Source: Qipengyuania mesophila (GTDB lineage: Bacteria > Pseudomonadota > Alphaproteobacteria > Sphingomonadales > Sphingomonadaceae). Taken from it: a stretch of 64,000 nt of DNA. Of the stretch, positions 25,563 to 34,638 are shown in pieces (position 1 is the stretch's first letter; each line of letters opens with the position of its first letter). A model generated the notes under the pieces. That model ran no database searches and was not told where the DNA came from. It was given only the letters and a program-made list of their open reading frames with translations. The position numbers and the translations under genes are program-made. Location: assembly GCF_019711655.1 (NCBI RefSeq), contig NZ_JAIGNU010000001.1:777501-841500 (forward strand), given 5' to 3'.

Positions 25563-25978
25563 GAATCGCAGCGCCCAGCCTGGTTTCGGGCACGCTGTTC
25601 GGTGCCGGGCTCGCGCTCGGCGGGATGACCGACCCGGCGCGCGTGCGCGGCTTCCTCGATCTCTTCGGTGACTGGGATCCGACGCTGGCCTTCGTCATGG
25701 GCGGGGCAGTCATCGTCATGGCGATCGTCTGGCGCGTGGTTCCGCGCATGGCCGCGCCGCTGTTCGAGGAACAATTCCACTTCCCCACGCGCAAAGACTT
25801 CGACGCTCGGTTGATCGGCGGCGCCGCCCTTTTCGGCATTGGCTGGGGGATTGCCGGCCTGTGTCCCGGCCCGGGCATCGCCGCCCTGGTGATCGCGCCG
25901 CAGGCGGCAGCGATCTTCGTCCTGGCCATGCTGGCCGGCATGGCGATCGTTCGCCTCTTCGAGGGAGAGAGCAGATGA
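25559..25978 (+). CDS. YeeE/YedE family membrane protein, second half-size unit (DUF6691 type)
   Basis: A 139-residue membrane protein with about four helices. It begins with the family stretch [40 protein letters not shown] and carries [14 protein letters not shown], the second cysteine motif of YeeE-type proteins. It overlaps the first unit at its start and the TIGR01244 gene at its end, both by 4 bases. Together the two half-size proteins supply the helices and cysteines found in one long YeeE. Association as a heterodimer is inferred. Confidence 0.87.
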   Translation: MRIAAPSLVSGTLFGAGLALGGMTDPARVRGFLDLFGDWDPTLAFVMGGAVIVMAIVWRVVPRMAAPLFEEQFHFPTRKDFDARLIGGAALFGIGWGIAGLCPGPGIAALVIAPQAAAIFVLAMLAGMAIVRLFEGESR

Positions 25979-26388
25979 CGATCGCACCGGTATCAAACCG
26001 CTTCGCGGTCGCCCCACAGCTCCGGCCGGAAGGCCTGCCCGCACTGGCGGAGGCGGGCTACCGCACGCTCATCTGCAATCGCCCCGATGGCGAGGAAAAC
26101 GGCCAACCGGAGGCCACCGAGATGGCGGTCGCGGCCGAAGCCGCCGGCATGGCCTTCCACCACATCCCCGTATCCGGCGGGGAATTTCCCGTCGCCGCAA
26201 TCGAGGCCTTCGGGCGCGTGCGCAGCGAAGCCGAGGGCAAGGTGCTCGCCTACTGCCGCACGGGCACGCGCTCGATCACACTCGATGCCCTCGCGAACTG
26301 CGACCGGCTCGAGGGCGACGCGCTGATCGCGCGCGCGCGCGAGGCCGGCTACGATCTGTCCGCACTCCGCCCCCGGCTCGGCAAGTAA
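25975..26388 (+). CDS. TIGR01244 family sulfur transferase/phosphatase-like protein
   Basis: A 137-residue cytoplasmic protein with a cysteine-phosphatase fold. The P-loop is YCRTGTRS, with Cys94 and the closing arginine. The N-terminal YRTLICNRPDGEENGQP is the family signature. In other bacteria this domain is fused to the front of the Blh persulfide dioxygenase or encoded beside it, and it is thought to act on sulfane sulfur rather than phosphate. The ATG overlaps the preceding stop. SQR follows after 27 bases with its own ribosome site. Confidence 0.83.
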   Translation: MTIAPVSNRFAVAPQLRPEGLPALAEAGYRTLICNRPDGEENGQPEATEMAVAAEAAGMAFHHIPVSGGEFPVAAIEAFGRVRSEAEGKVLAYCRTGTRSITLDALANCDRLEGDALIARAREAGYDLSALRPRLGK

Positions 26389-26415
26389 CCCGGCGCCAAT
26401 CCCAAAGGATCTCGC

Positions 26416-27660
26416 ATGGCCCAGAAGCTCACTCACGAGGTGGTCATCGTCGGCGGAGGAACCGCCGGCATCGCCACCGCAGCATCGATGCTGAAGCGCC
26501 GCCCCTCGCTCGATATCGCCATCATCGAGCCAAGCGAGACACATTCCTACCAGCCCGGCTGGACGATGGTCGGCGGCGGCGTTTTCGACGCAGCGGTCAC
26601 GCGCCGTCCCATGGCGAGCGTGATGCCTCGCCGCGCCTACTGGATCCGCCAGGCTGCGGCCAGCTTCCAGCCCGGAAGCAATCAGGTCACGCTCACCGAT
26701 GGCACCACGGTCACCTACAAGCTGTTGATTGTGGCTCCCGGTATCCGGCTCGCCTGGGAGAAGATCGCCGGCCTCGAGGATACGCTCGGACGTAACGGCG
26801 TCACCTCCAACTACCGCTACGATCTGGCTCCGTACACGTGGGAACTGGTGCAAAATCTCAAGTCGGGCCGGGCCATTTTCAGCCAGCCGCCCATGCCGAT
26901 CAAATGCGCCGGGGCGCCGCAGAAGGCCATGTATCTCTCCTGCGATGCCTGGCTCGAACGCGGTGCCCTCGACCAGATCGACGTCGAGTTCCGCAACGCC
27001 GGAGGCGTGCTGTTCGGGGTCAAGGAATACGTTCCGGCACTGATGGAATATGTCGAGAAGTACGGCATTGCGCTGAAGCTCGAACAGAACCTGATCGCGG
27101 TCGACGGGCCGGGCAAAACCGCCACGTTCAAGACCCCGGCGGGCGAGGAAACGGTCGATTTCGACATGCTTCATGTCGGGCCTCCGCAGGTCGCACCGCA
27201 ATTCGTCGCCGACAGTCCGCTCGCTCATCCCGAAAGCGGCTTCGTCGATATCGACAAATTTACCCTGCGCCACGTCCGCTATCCCAATGTCTTCGCCGTC
27301 GGCGATGCGGGATCGGCTCCCAACGCCAAGACGGCGGCCGCAGCGCGCAAGCAGGCCCCGATCGTCGCGGTCAACGCGCTCGCCGTACTCGACGGGAATG
27401 AGCCGGTCTCCGACTACGATGGCTACGGCTCCTGCCCGCTCACCGTCGAGCGCGGAAAGATCGTGCTCGCCGAATTCGGTTATGACGGAAAGCTCCTGCC
27501 AAGCTTTCCCAAGTGGCTGATCGACGGCACCCGGCCACGCAAGCTGAGCTGGCTGCTCAAATCCGAAGTCCTGCCCTGGGTCTATTGGAACGGGATGCTC
27601 AAGGGCCACGAATGGCTCGTGAAGCCCGAAACGAGGCCACAGGCTGGGGTCGCGGCATGA
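26416..27660 (+). CDS. sqr: Sulfide:quinone oxidoreductase, type II
   Basis: A 414-residue FAD enzyme on the cytoplasmic face of the inner membrane. FAD binding is shown by VVIVGGGTAGIATAASML and the second glycine motif NVFAVGDAGSAPNAKTAAA. The two catalytic cysteines are Cys164 in PIKCAGAPQKAMYLSC and Cys340 in YGSCPLTVERG, the pattern of the mitochondrial-type (type II) enzyme. Two C-terminal amphipathic helices near LPSFPKWLIDG and KSEVLPWVYWNG should dock in the membrane. It passes electrons from sulfide to ubiquinone and makes glutathione persulfide, the substrate of the upstream dioxygenase. Its stop overlaps the TauE gene start. Confidence 0.93.
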   Translation: MAQKLTHEVVIVGGGTAGIATAASMLKRRPSLDIAIIEPSETHSYQPGWTMVGGGVFDAAVTRRPMASVMPRRAYWIRQAAASFQPGSNQVTLTDGTTVTYKLLIVAPGIRLAWEKIAGLEDTLGRNGVTSNYRYDLAPYTWELVQNLKSGRAIFSQPPMPIKCAGAPQKAMYLSCDAWLERGALDQIDVEFRNAGGVLFGVKEYVPALMEYVEKYGIALKLEQNLIAVDGPGKTATFKTPAGEETVDFDMLHVGPPQVAPQFVADSPLAHPESGFVDIDKFTLRHVRYPNVFAVGDAGSAPNAKTAAAARKQAPIVAVNALAVLDGNEPVSDYDGYGSCPLTVERGKIVLAEFGYDGKLLPSFPKWLIDGTRPRKLSWLLKSEVLPWVYWNGMLKGHEWLVKPETRPQAGVAA

Positions 27661-28433
27661 TCGACACGCTTCACCTGCTTCTGGGCGCGCTTTCCGGCGG
27701 GCTCGTGGGATTTTCGCTCGGCCTCGTGGGCGGCGGTGGATCGATCCTCGCGGTTCCGCTGATGGTCTATCTCGTCGGCGTGCCCAACCCGCACGTGGCC
27801 ATCGGAACCAGCGCCTTCGCGGTGGCAGCCAACGCCGCAACCGGGCTGATCCAGCATGCGCGGGATCACAATGTCCGCTGGCGCTGCGGCCTGATGTACG
27901 CCGGCGCAGGGGTGATCGGCGCCTTTGGCGGTTCGACGCTGGGCAAGAATTTCGACGGCCAGAAACTGCTCTTCCTCTTCGCGATCCTGATGCTCGTGGT
28001 GGGCGCACTGATGCTCCGGTCGAGGAAGGCCATGGGCACTCCGGGTGCAGCCTGCAATCGGCGGAACGCCCCCAAGGTCCTTGGCTTCGGGCTTGGAACG
28101 GGGGCGTTCAGTGGCTTCTTCGGTATCGGCGGCGGCTTCCTGATCGTCCCCGGACTGATCGCGTCGACCGACATGCTGATGATCAATGCCGTCGGCACCA
28201 GCCTTGTCGCAGTCACTGCGTTCGGCCTGACCACCGCGGCGAATTACGCAGTCTCCGGCCTCGTCGACTGGGTGCTCGCGGCCGTCTTCATTCTCGGCGG
28301 CGTGGCCGGCGGATTCTTCGGCACGCAACTGGCCAAGCGGCTTTCGGGAGGCGGCCAGCTGAAGACTGTTTTCGCTGCGCTCATTTTCGTGGTCGCGCTG
28401 TATATGCTGTGGAAGAGCTGGATGGCCTTGTAA
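27657..28433 (+). CDS. TauE/SafE family sulfite exporter
   Basis: A 258-residue inner-membrane protein with about eight helices. Both halves carry the internal repeat of the family: GFSLGLVGGGGSILAVPLMVY near the start and SGFFGIGGGFLIVPGLI in the middle. TauE/SafE proteins export sulfite or sulfoacetate. Here it would remove the sulfite made by the persulfide dioxygenase, closing the sulfide-to-sulfite route. It starts at 27657 within the end of sqr (ATGA). It is the last gene of the sulfide operon; no clear terminator follows. Confidence 0.9.
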   Translation: MIDTLHLLLGALSGGLVGFSLGLVGGGGSILAVPLMVYLVGVPNPHVAIGTSAFAVAANAATGLIQHARDHNVRWRCGLMYAGAGVIGAFGGSTLGKNFDGQKLLFLFAILMLVVGALMLRSRKAMGTPGAACNRRNAPKVLGFGLGTGAFSGFFGIGGGFLIVPGLIASTDMLMINAVGTSLVAVTAFGLTTAANYAVSGLVDWVLAAVFILGGVAGGFFGTQLAKRLSGGGQLKTVFAALIFVVALYMLWKSWMAL

Positions 28434-28735
28434 CCGGATCCTCGACAATGAAACGGATTCGAATGGGTCACCGCGAGTGCAGCGTTGATCGGAATTGAAT
28501 CTGGTTCATAGCCAGCGAGACTACGAAACGACTGCTCCGCCCGCCCAAGAAGACAAGATCGGTCACACGCCCAGCCTTCGCGTAGCTTTGCCTTTTGAAG
28601 GAGTTAGTGGTAGCGGAACCGGTCTCACCTTCGGGAGCAAAGATGGATCGGGCCAATCTATCGAAGCAGGAGCGCCGGGCTGGTTCGGTCATCCGCATGC
28701 GTCGACGCGTCGGCCTGAGCTAGGGTCGAGGGCCG
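28434..28735. other. 302-base gap before the FixJ-like regulator
   Basis: There is no long gene. A tiny open frame at 28643-28723 (26 codons, listed separately) lies directly upstream of the response regulator. A minus-strand frame of 76 codons at 28468-28698 has no ribosome site and no recognisable content. The promoter of the regulator must be here, but no clear -35/-10 pair was found. Confidence 0.5.
28643..28723 (+). CDS. Possible 26-codon leader peptide
   Basis: ATG at 28643 with GGAG 5 bases upstream, ending in TAG at 28721-28723, 12 bases before the GTG of the response regulator. The peptide is very basic, with an RMRRRVGLS end. It may be a leader or chance; no other evidence supports it. 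Confidence 0.25.
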   Translation: MDRANLSKQERRAGSVIRMRRRVGLS

Positions 28736-29398
28736 GTGACCTTGGACTCCACGCAGCTCTCCGCCTCCGACCAAGCGAAGTCCCGGGTCGCAATTGTCGA
28801 CGACGAATCCGACGTAAGGCAGGCGCTCGTACGGGGACTCGAACGGCACGGCTTCCTCTGCCGCCCCTTCCGCAGCGGCGCGGATTTTCTGGACAGCCTG
28901 GAGTTCGAGCTACCCGATTGCATTGTGCTCGATACGCGGATGCCCGAAATGGATGGGCTGGCCGTCCTCGGCAAGCTCCCGACCGAAACCTTGGCCATTC
29001 CGGTCATCATGCTGACCTCTCAAGGCGAGATCGGCCTTGCCGCAAAGGCCATGAGAGGCGGCGCAGCCGACTTTGTCGAGAAACCGGTCTCGATCAAACA
29101 GTTTGCAGAGAAGGTCGGCGAGCATGTCGCCCACTCGGCAGAGCTGCGGCGCCATCTCGCCGAGATCGAGCAGAGCAAATCGCTGATGGCCCGCCTGACA
29201 CCGCGCGAAAGCGAGATCGCCGCCTTGGTCGTGGACGGGAGCAGCAACAAGGAAATCGCGCGTGACCTCGGAATCAGCCCGCGCACCGTGGAAGTCCACC
29301 GGGCCAATATCTTCAAGAAGCTGGACGTCCGCAACGCGGTCGAATTCGCCCTCATCTTCGAGAAGGCACAACTTTCGGCCCGATCATTCGTGCGCTGA
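28736..29398 (+). CDS. FixJ-type response regulator with LuxR DNA-binding domain
   Basis: A 220-residue two-domain regulator. The receiver domain has the acidic pair in VAIVDDES (residues 22-23), the phosphate acceptor Asp66 in IVLDTRMPEMDG, and the lysine in FVEKPVS. The LuxR-type helix-turn-helix is LTPRESEIAALVVDGSSNKEIARDLGISPRTVEVHRANIFKKL. It matches FixJ/NarL-like regulators that need a sensor kinase. No histidine kinase gene is adjacent, so it is an orphan in this window. It begins with GTG at 28736 with GAGGG upstream. It is convergent with the GMC fusion gene, 12 bases apart. Control of the nearby sulfide operon is possible but not shown. Confidence 0.9.
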   Translation: MTLDSTQLSASDQAKSRVAIVDDESDVRQALVRGLERHGFLCRPFRSGADFLDSLEFELPDCIVLDTRMPEMDGLAVLGKLPTETLAIPVIMLTSQGEIGLAAKAMRGGAADFVEKPVSIKQFAEKVGEHVAHSAELRRHLAEIEQSKSLMARLTPRESEIAALVVDGSSNKEIARDLGISPRTVEVHRANIFKKLDVRNAVEFALIFEKAQLSARSFVR

Positions 29399-29410
29399 TG
29401 CCAGCCGCGC

Positions 29411-32400
29411 CTAGCCTTGACTGCGCGCCAGTTCCCTCTGCCCAGCGCCATCGAGCCATTCCAGCTGTTCCAGAATGACCGGCGTCACGTCGCGGTGCGC
29501 ATTGTGGCCGATAAACAGATCCATGTGGCCATAACCCGGTACGATCCGCTGCTGGTAGAGCTCGCTACCGTTCTTGCCTTGCAGCCAGACGCGCGTGCGC
29601 TGCCCGCTTTCCGGGTAGAATATCTGGTTGGTCGCACCCGAGAGGAAGCTGATCGGCAATGCCAGACGGCGCGCCGCAGCGTCTGACGTGTAGATCGCCT
29701 TCCCTTCTGCATCGACCGCCAGGCCCTTGTGCATGACCTGCTGCAACTGCTCGAAGGGCTTGAGCGAGACGCGGCTGAACATGCTGCCAAGCGCTAGGTG
29801 GGTATCGTGACCCAGCTGGTTGTGATCCCAGCTCGGCCCGAACACGCCGAACACGCGCCGGCAGGTCGGGTTCTTGCAGGCCTGCCCCTCCGGCATGGGG
29901 ATCTGATAGGCGATCGCGTCGATCTCATAGTCGGCGTCGGTCCCCTGGCTAACGAAGTCGAGATGCCCGTCGAGCAGGGATATCTGTCCGAGCGCCCCGG
30001 CGACGCCGAGATCGGACTTCATGTAGTTGAGCCAGTCGGTCACCGGATGCAGAGTGAGCTGCGAGGAGATCAGCGAGCGCACGCCCGAGACCCAGCCTGC
30101 GCCGATCCCCATCAGGAGGCTCATCGACCCCACGCAATGCGCCATGGCCTGAACGCTCTCTGCACCCGATGCCGCGCGGATCTTGGCAATGGCGGCGGGC
30201 CAGTCGTGACGGGCAATGTCGTCGATGGTGAATTTTGGGGGATGTTCGGTGTCGTTGCCAGCATCCGCACTGGCGCGATAGTCGAACAGCCACACGTCGT
30301 AGCCCCGCGCCACGAGGCTCTCGGCGAGGTTCTCCTCGACCGTCGGCGTCGCGAAGCTCGATGCGCGGACCGAGAAGCCGGGCGCGAGCACCAGTGGCCC
30401 GCGCGAGCCGCCGCGATAGCGCGTGAGGCCGATGTTCACGCCGTCTCCCGTCGGGACGACATGGCGTTCCGCCGGCGGCAGGTGCAAGTCTCGTGCCACC
30501 AGCTTGGCCGCCTCCTTGCCCGCGAAATCGTTGAGCGTCGCCAGCATCCCGCCATAGGCGCGGAACACGGTCATGGCGAAGAAGCCCGCGTATTTGGCGG
30601 TGAAATAGGCTTCGATCGCCTTCTTCGCGCGCGGGATCAAATTGACCACATGGCCGACCAGCGTATCGCTATCGTGGACGGTGATCGTGGTCAGCTGACG
30701 CATGAATTCGTCGATGCCGAGCTTGAGCACACCGCGACCGATCAGTTCGCCGCGCTCGTCCTCGCCATGGCGCAGTGTGACGAACAGCGTGGTGAGATCG
30801 GTCCACGGGTCCGACTTGCCGCGCTGCTCGAGCGTCTTGAAGCCGTGGAAATGGATCGGGCCCTCGGGGCCTTCCAGCACCATATCGTAGAGCATTTTCC
30901 AGCTCTCGGCCTTGTTCGGATCGGCCACGAGCAGGCGGAAGGTGCCCTCGCGCACGGGTAGCGGATCGGGCGAGATCGCGCTGAGGCTCACCGTGCCGGT
31001 GATGCGCGAGCGGTGCTCCTTCTCCTCGATCATGCGGTGGAGGTTGTCGGTGGTGACCGTCAGCAGGAAGCTGCAGGCGCTGCCTTCGGTGCGGCCCCAT
31101 GCCTCACCATTGGCGTAATCGTCGCGGATGCGCTCGACATGGCCGCAAGGGCGGTGATGGCAGCCGGTCGCGCTGATGTGGCCCGCCATGGTCTCGGTAA
31201 AGGCGAGGCCGGGGCTCATCGCCTCGGGATGGTCCTTGACCAGCTGGCGGATCGCCGCCTTGCCCTTGTCCACCGCGCCGCCTTCGAAATGCGAGGCGGC
31301 CTCCTCGATCCCGCGCGAGACCGGATCGATCGCGTGGCCCGCGACCCATTTGGCGATGCTCAGGCGCAGCGCGTCGCCGCGCGTGGCGAGCACGGGTTCG
31401 GGCGCGGGTTCTTCGGCGGGTTCGGGTGCGGGAAGCGGACCCTCCGCGCCGAGCGTGTAGTCGATGCTCCACCCCTGACGCTGCGCCAGCTTCTCGATCG
31501 CGCGCTCGGCCACCGCGGTGATGGTCAGAAGCGGGTTGACGCCGACTGCGCCCGGAAGCGCGGCTCCGTCGCAGACGTAGAGCCCCTCGTACACCTCTCC
31601 GCCATCGCGGCCAGTGAACACGCGGCAGATATCGTCGACCACGCCACGCGAAGCATCGTCGCCCATGGCGCAGCCTCCGATCGGGTGGACGGTGATAAGC
31701 TTCTTGCCGAAGGGATCGCCCCACAATGGATCCGAGAAATATTGCGCGTCGATCGCCTGCGCGGCCTCGCGCATCTTGTCGTCGTCGCGGCGGAAGGTGC
31801 GCTGCTTGCCTGCGGTGGGCCAGTGGATCGCGAGACGGTCGCCTTCAAGGGCAAGTTGCCCTCCGGAATCGTCGACGCTCATCACGAGATAGGTCTGCGT
31901 CCGCGCCATCGGGCCCTTGTAGGCCCATTCTGCGATGCTGCCGGGATCGGTCTGCACCGCCTCGCCCATGGCCTTGGCATCCATCAGCCTTGGCTTGACC
32001 TGGTCCATGCCGAAGCGGGTGAAGCCATCGGCCAGCGCTTCGCCGAAGAAGAAGGCAGGGGCGAGCGCGGTGGCGATGATTCCGGGGGCGACGCCTTCCT
32101 CGATCACCAGCCCCCTGGTCGCGTCTTCGGTGGATCGCATGTCGATTACGCCGGTGATGCAGGGCCCGGGATAAGCGTCCTTGGCGACCTCCGATGCGCC
32201 GACGCCGATGGCGTAAAGCGGCTTTGCGGTCAGCTCGTCGCCCTGCTTCTCGGCTTTGAGATAGCTGTCGTAGGCGAAACCCAGCGCGTCGCCATTGCCC
32301 GAGAAATTTGCGCCCAACCGGTCGGAGAGCGCCAAGCCCTTTTCGCGCGAGCGCAGCAGGATCTCGGTCGACCCGAGCGCGCCGGCGCCGAGGATGACAT

Positions 32401-33205
32401 GATCGGCGGTGATGCTCGACGGGCCTTGCGGCGCATCCTTGCCGTTGGGCTCGAGATGGACCCGCCAGGCCTCACCCTTGCGTTCGATCCACAGCGCCTT
32501 GGCCTGCGTGAATATCTCCGCGCCATGGTTCGCGGCATCGGGGAGATAGTTCATCAGCGTGGTGTTCTTCGCGCCGACATTGCAGCCCGAAACGCAATCA
32601 CCGCAATTGGTGCAGGCGAGCTGCGGCACGCCGAACTTGTTGAGCTTGTCCTCGAAATTGACGTTGATCGGTGTCTTGTAGAAGCGCTGCCCCATCGCCT
32701 TTGCCGAATGTTCGAGCGCCTCCAGCTTGCCCAGGGCTGGATAGCTGTCGGGATAGGGATTGGGCGCGAGCATTTCGCGCGCGCGTTCGTAATAGGCGTC
32801 GATCTCGGCCGGATGGTCGCGGAACGCCATCGGCCAGTGCGCCTGGTCGAGCAGGCGTTTGTCGAGTTCGAGCGAGACGTTGGCGTTGATAAGCGAGGTC
32901 CCGCCGAGGCCGCAGCCGACGAGCGCGTACTGGTCGTCGTTCACATGCACCTCGAACAGCGCATCGGGCTCGCCGATGCGTCCGCCCTTCGCATTGATCT
33001 GCATCGCACCCTGCGCGTCGGCGAGCTTGTTCGGATATTCGCCAGGCAGTAGCTCCTTGCCGCGTTCGAGCACGCAGACATCCTGACCCGCGCGTGCCAG
33101 CCGCGAGGCCGCGACGCCCGCGCCATAGCCCGAGCCGATGACGAGGACGGTATAATGCGATTTGGCCTGGTCGAGGCCCTTTGCGATGCGTTTCTGCATG
33201 GTCAT
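29411..33205 (-). CDS. GMC oxidoreductase (cholesterol-oxidase-like) fused to an alpha/beta hydrolase
   Basis: A 1264-residue fusion. Residues 1-590 are a GMC flavoenzyme: the FAD loop GSGYGAG at 24-30, and a C-terminal VHPIGGCAMG and GVNPLLTITAVAERA with the active-site region. Residues 198-208 hold four cysteines in CTNCGDCVSGC (CxxCxxCxxxC), a possible [4Fe-4S] or disulfide cluster. About 590-880 is a linker plus a domain I do not recognise. About 890-1264 is an alpha/beta hydrolase (APGFSVRASSF, WLFDYRASADAG, GYGHMDLFIG) in which the nucleophile position reads AHCVGS, a cysteine instead of serine. Similar fusions are annotated near sterol or lipid genes; the substrate here is unknown. Its ATG overlaps the metallophosphoesterase stop. 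Confidence 0.85.
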   Translation of the reverse strand: MTMQKRIAKGLDQAKSHYTVLVIGSGYGAGVAASRLARAGQDVCVLERGKELLPGEYPNKLADAQGAMQINAKGGRIGEPDALFEVHVNDDQYALVGCGLGGTSLINANVSLELDKRLLDQAHWPMAFRDHPAEIDAYYERAREMLAPNPYPDSYPALGKLEALEHSAKAMGQRFYKTPINVNFEDKLNKFGVPQLACTNCGDCVSGCNVGAKNTTLMNYLPDAANHGAEIFTQAKALWIERKGEAWRVHLEPNGKDAPQGPSSITADHVILGAGALGSTEILLRSREKGLALSDRLGANFSGNGDALGFAYDSYLKAEKQGDELTAKPLYAIGVGASEVAKDAYPGPCITGVIDMRSTEDATRGLVIEEGVAPGIIATALAPAFFFGEALADGFTRFGMDQVKPRLMDAKAMGEAVQTDPGSIAEWAYKGPMARTQTYLVMSVDDSGGQLALEGDRLAIHWPTAGKQRTFRRDDDKMREAAQAIDAQYFSDPLWGDPFGKKLITVHPIGGCAMGDDASRGVVDDICRVFTGRDGGEVYEGLYVCDGAALPGAVGVNPLLTITAVAERAIEKLAQRQGWSIDYTLGAEGPLPAPEPAEEPAPEPVLATRGDALRLSIAKWVAGHAIDPVSRGIEEAASHFEGGAVDKGKAAIRQLVKDHPEAMSPGLAFTETMAGHISATGCHHRPCGHVERIRDDYANGEAWGRTEGSACSFLLTVTTDNLHRMIEEKEHRSRITGTVSLSAISPDPLPVREGTFRLLVADPNKAESWKMLYDMVLEGPEGPIHFHGFKTLEQRGKSDPWTDLTTLFVTLRHGEDERGELIGRGVLKLGIDEFMRQLTTITVHDSDTLVGHVVNLIPRAKKAIEAYFTAKYAGFFAMTVFRAYGGMLATLNDFAGKEAAKLVARDLHLPPAERHVVPTGDGVNIGLTRYRGGSRGPLVLAPGFSVRASSFATPTVEENLAESLVARGYDVWLFDYRASADAGNDTEHPPKFTIDDIARHDWPAAIAKIRAASGAESVQAMAHCVGSMSLLMGIGAGWVSGVRSLISSQLTLHPVTDWLNYMKSDLGVAGALGQISLLDGHLDFVSQGTDADYEIDAIAYQIPMPEGQACKNPTCRRVFGVFGPSWDHNQLGHDTHLALGSMFSRVSLKPFEQLQQVMHKGLAVDAEGKAIYTSDAAARRLALPISFLSGATNQIFYPESGQRTRVWLQGKNGSELYQQRIVPGYGHMDLFIGHNAHRDVTPVILEQLEWLDGAGQRELARSQG

Positions 33206-34638
33206 TCTGCCGCCTCCCGCAGGGCTTCGTTGGAGCGGTCGAGCATCTTGCGGACCTTCACATCGGCTTCGTGCTGGATGCGACCCTGAACGATGGTGGA
33301 GAAATCGGCCCAGACGTCGGCGGCGCGTTCGACCGCTTCGCCCGCCTCCTCGGCAAGCCGTGAGATGCGCCCGCTACCCTCGACGCGGACCGGCGCCATG
33401 GTGCCGTCGGTCGGATCGTTGAACAGCCGCAACGAGGCGACTTCGAGTTCGTGGGAGACGAGCATCGCCGCGCAGCCCTGCACCGGCATCAGCGTCGGCT
33501 CGTCGAGCACCCAGCCGCCGGTGTTGAAGACGCCGACCGGCAGATCGTAGCCCTCGACCATGAGCTCGTCCTGGAACGGCTTGTGCGTATGGCCGAAGAC
33601 GAAGTTCATCTCGCGCGGCAGCTCGCCGAGTTCCTCGCGCAATTGCGCGGCCATGGGTGTGCCCACGTACCAGCCGATATCGTCGATTTCCGCTGCACCG
33701 AGCACATGGCCATAGCCATCGCGCTGGCGTTCCGCGCCGCGCCCGGCGGTTGCGTCGACGCCCGCGCGGATGAGGTTGTCGAGCGTGATGCCGTATTTGA
33801 GCTGCATCTTGGGATTGATGCCGAGCCTGGAGTTCAGGCCGCCTGTGATGCGCCGCGCGATACTCTCGGCGAAATCGTGGCTCGCACCCGCGCTCAGCAT
33901 GGTTTCGTAGAGCGATCCCGCCTCGCCGCCGATCTCGCCCGCGCTGCCGAGGTCGGACCACAGGAAATCGATCCACGGGCCGTTCTCTGCCTCGAGCTGC
34001 TGCATGGTAGCAGGGCGCGCCTCGCCGTTCTCTAGGAAGCCGCGCAGATTGGACAATGCGCGGTACATGCCATCGAGGTAATGCCCATGATGCATCACCA
34101 CCGCACGGCCGGTATCCTTGTTCGCCAGCCCCCAGTTGGGATAGGCGATCCGCACGCTCGCACCCGCAAGATGCGGGCGGTGCGCGATGAGCGATTCCAT
34201 CAGTCGGCAGGTGTGCGCCGGACGCCCAATGATCGGGGTGATGTGTTCGAGATCGCGTTGGATCTCGCCCGCCTGCAGCGCGCTAATGAAGCCGTGATCC
34301 TGCGCCATGCGCCATAAATGATGATCGTGATTCCCGGCGACATAGACGATCTCGCGGCTGAACAACTCGCGACCGTCCTCGGGGAAAAAGGCGTCGAGCA
34401 GCTGGAGGAAGCTGTTCGAGACGTCGCCGAATGGCGAAAGGCCGAGGTCGAGCGCATCGCCGAGCAACACGAGTTGCGGCTTCTCGTCCTCACGCAAGGT
34501 GGCGCGTAGGCCCTCGGCGAAAGCGGACAGCACCCGCGACGGACCTTCGATGATCTCGCTCGCAGCGTTGACATGCGTCAGCAGGCTGTCGCGCGCGCCG
34601 AGGTGGAGGTCCGACAGGACGATCTGGGCAATGCTCAT
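33202..34638 (-). CDS. Calcineurin-like metallophosphoesterase
   Basis: A 478-residue enzyme with all five phosphoesterase motifs: VLSDLHLG (D-x-H), LLGDALDLG (GDxxD type), VYVAGNHDHHLW (GNHD/E), MHHGHYLDG and FGHTHKPFQ. These bind two metal ions and hydrolyse phosphate esters. Its length is much greater than the catalytic core, with an inserted helical section around residues 215-330. The true substrate (protein, nucleotide or lipid) is unknown. It starts at 34638, overlapping the stop of the serine hydrolase gene, and its own stop overlaps the start of the GMC fusion. The three genes are therefore one tight operon. Confidence 0.85.
   Translation of the reverse strand: MSIAQIVLSDLHLGARDSLLTHVNAASEIIEGPSRVLSAFAEGLRATLREDEKPQLVLLGDALDLGLSPFGDVSNSFLQLLDAFFPEDGRELFSREIVYVAGNHDHHLWRMAQDHGFISALQAGEIQRDLEHITPIIGRPAHTCRLMESLIAHRPHLAGASVRIAYPNWGLANKDTGRAVVMHHGHYLDGMYRALSNLRGFLENGEARPATMQQLEAENGPWIDFLWSDLGSAGEIGGEAGSLYETMLSAGASHDFAESIARRITGGLNSRLGINPKMQLKYGITLDNLIRAGVDATAGRGAERQRDGYGHVLGAAEIDDIGWYVGTPMAAQLREELGELPREMNFVFGHTHKPFQDELMVEGYDLPVGVFNTGGWVLDEPTLMPVQGCAAMLVSHELEVASLRLFNDPTDGTMAPVRVEGSGRISRLAEEAGEAVERAADVWADFSTIVQGRIQHEADVKVRKMLDRSNEALREAAE

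Noticed and set aside
31013-33052. A 679-codon open frame on the plus strand
   Set aside because: It is antisense to the flavin part of the GMC fusion, which has clear motifs; the plus frame has none.
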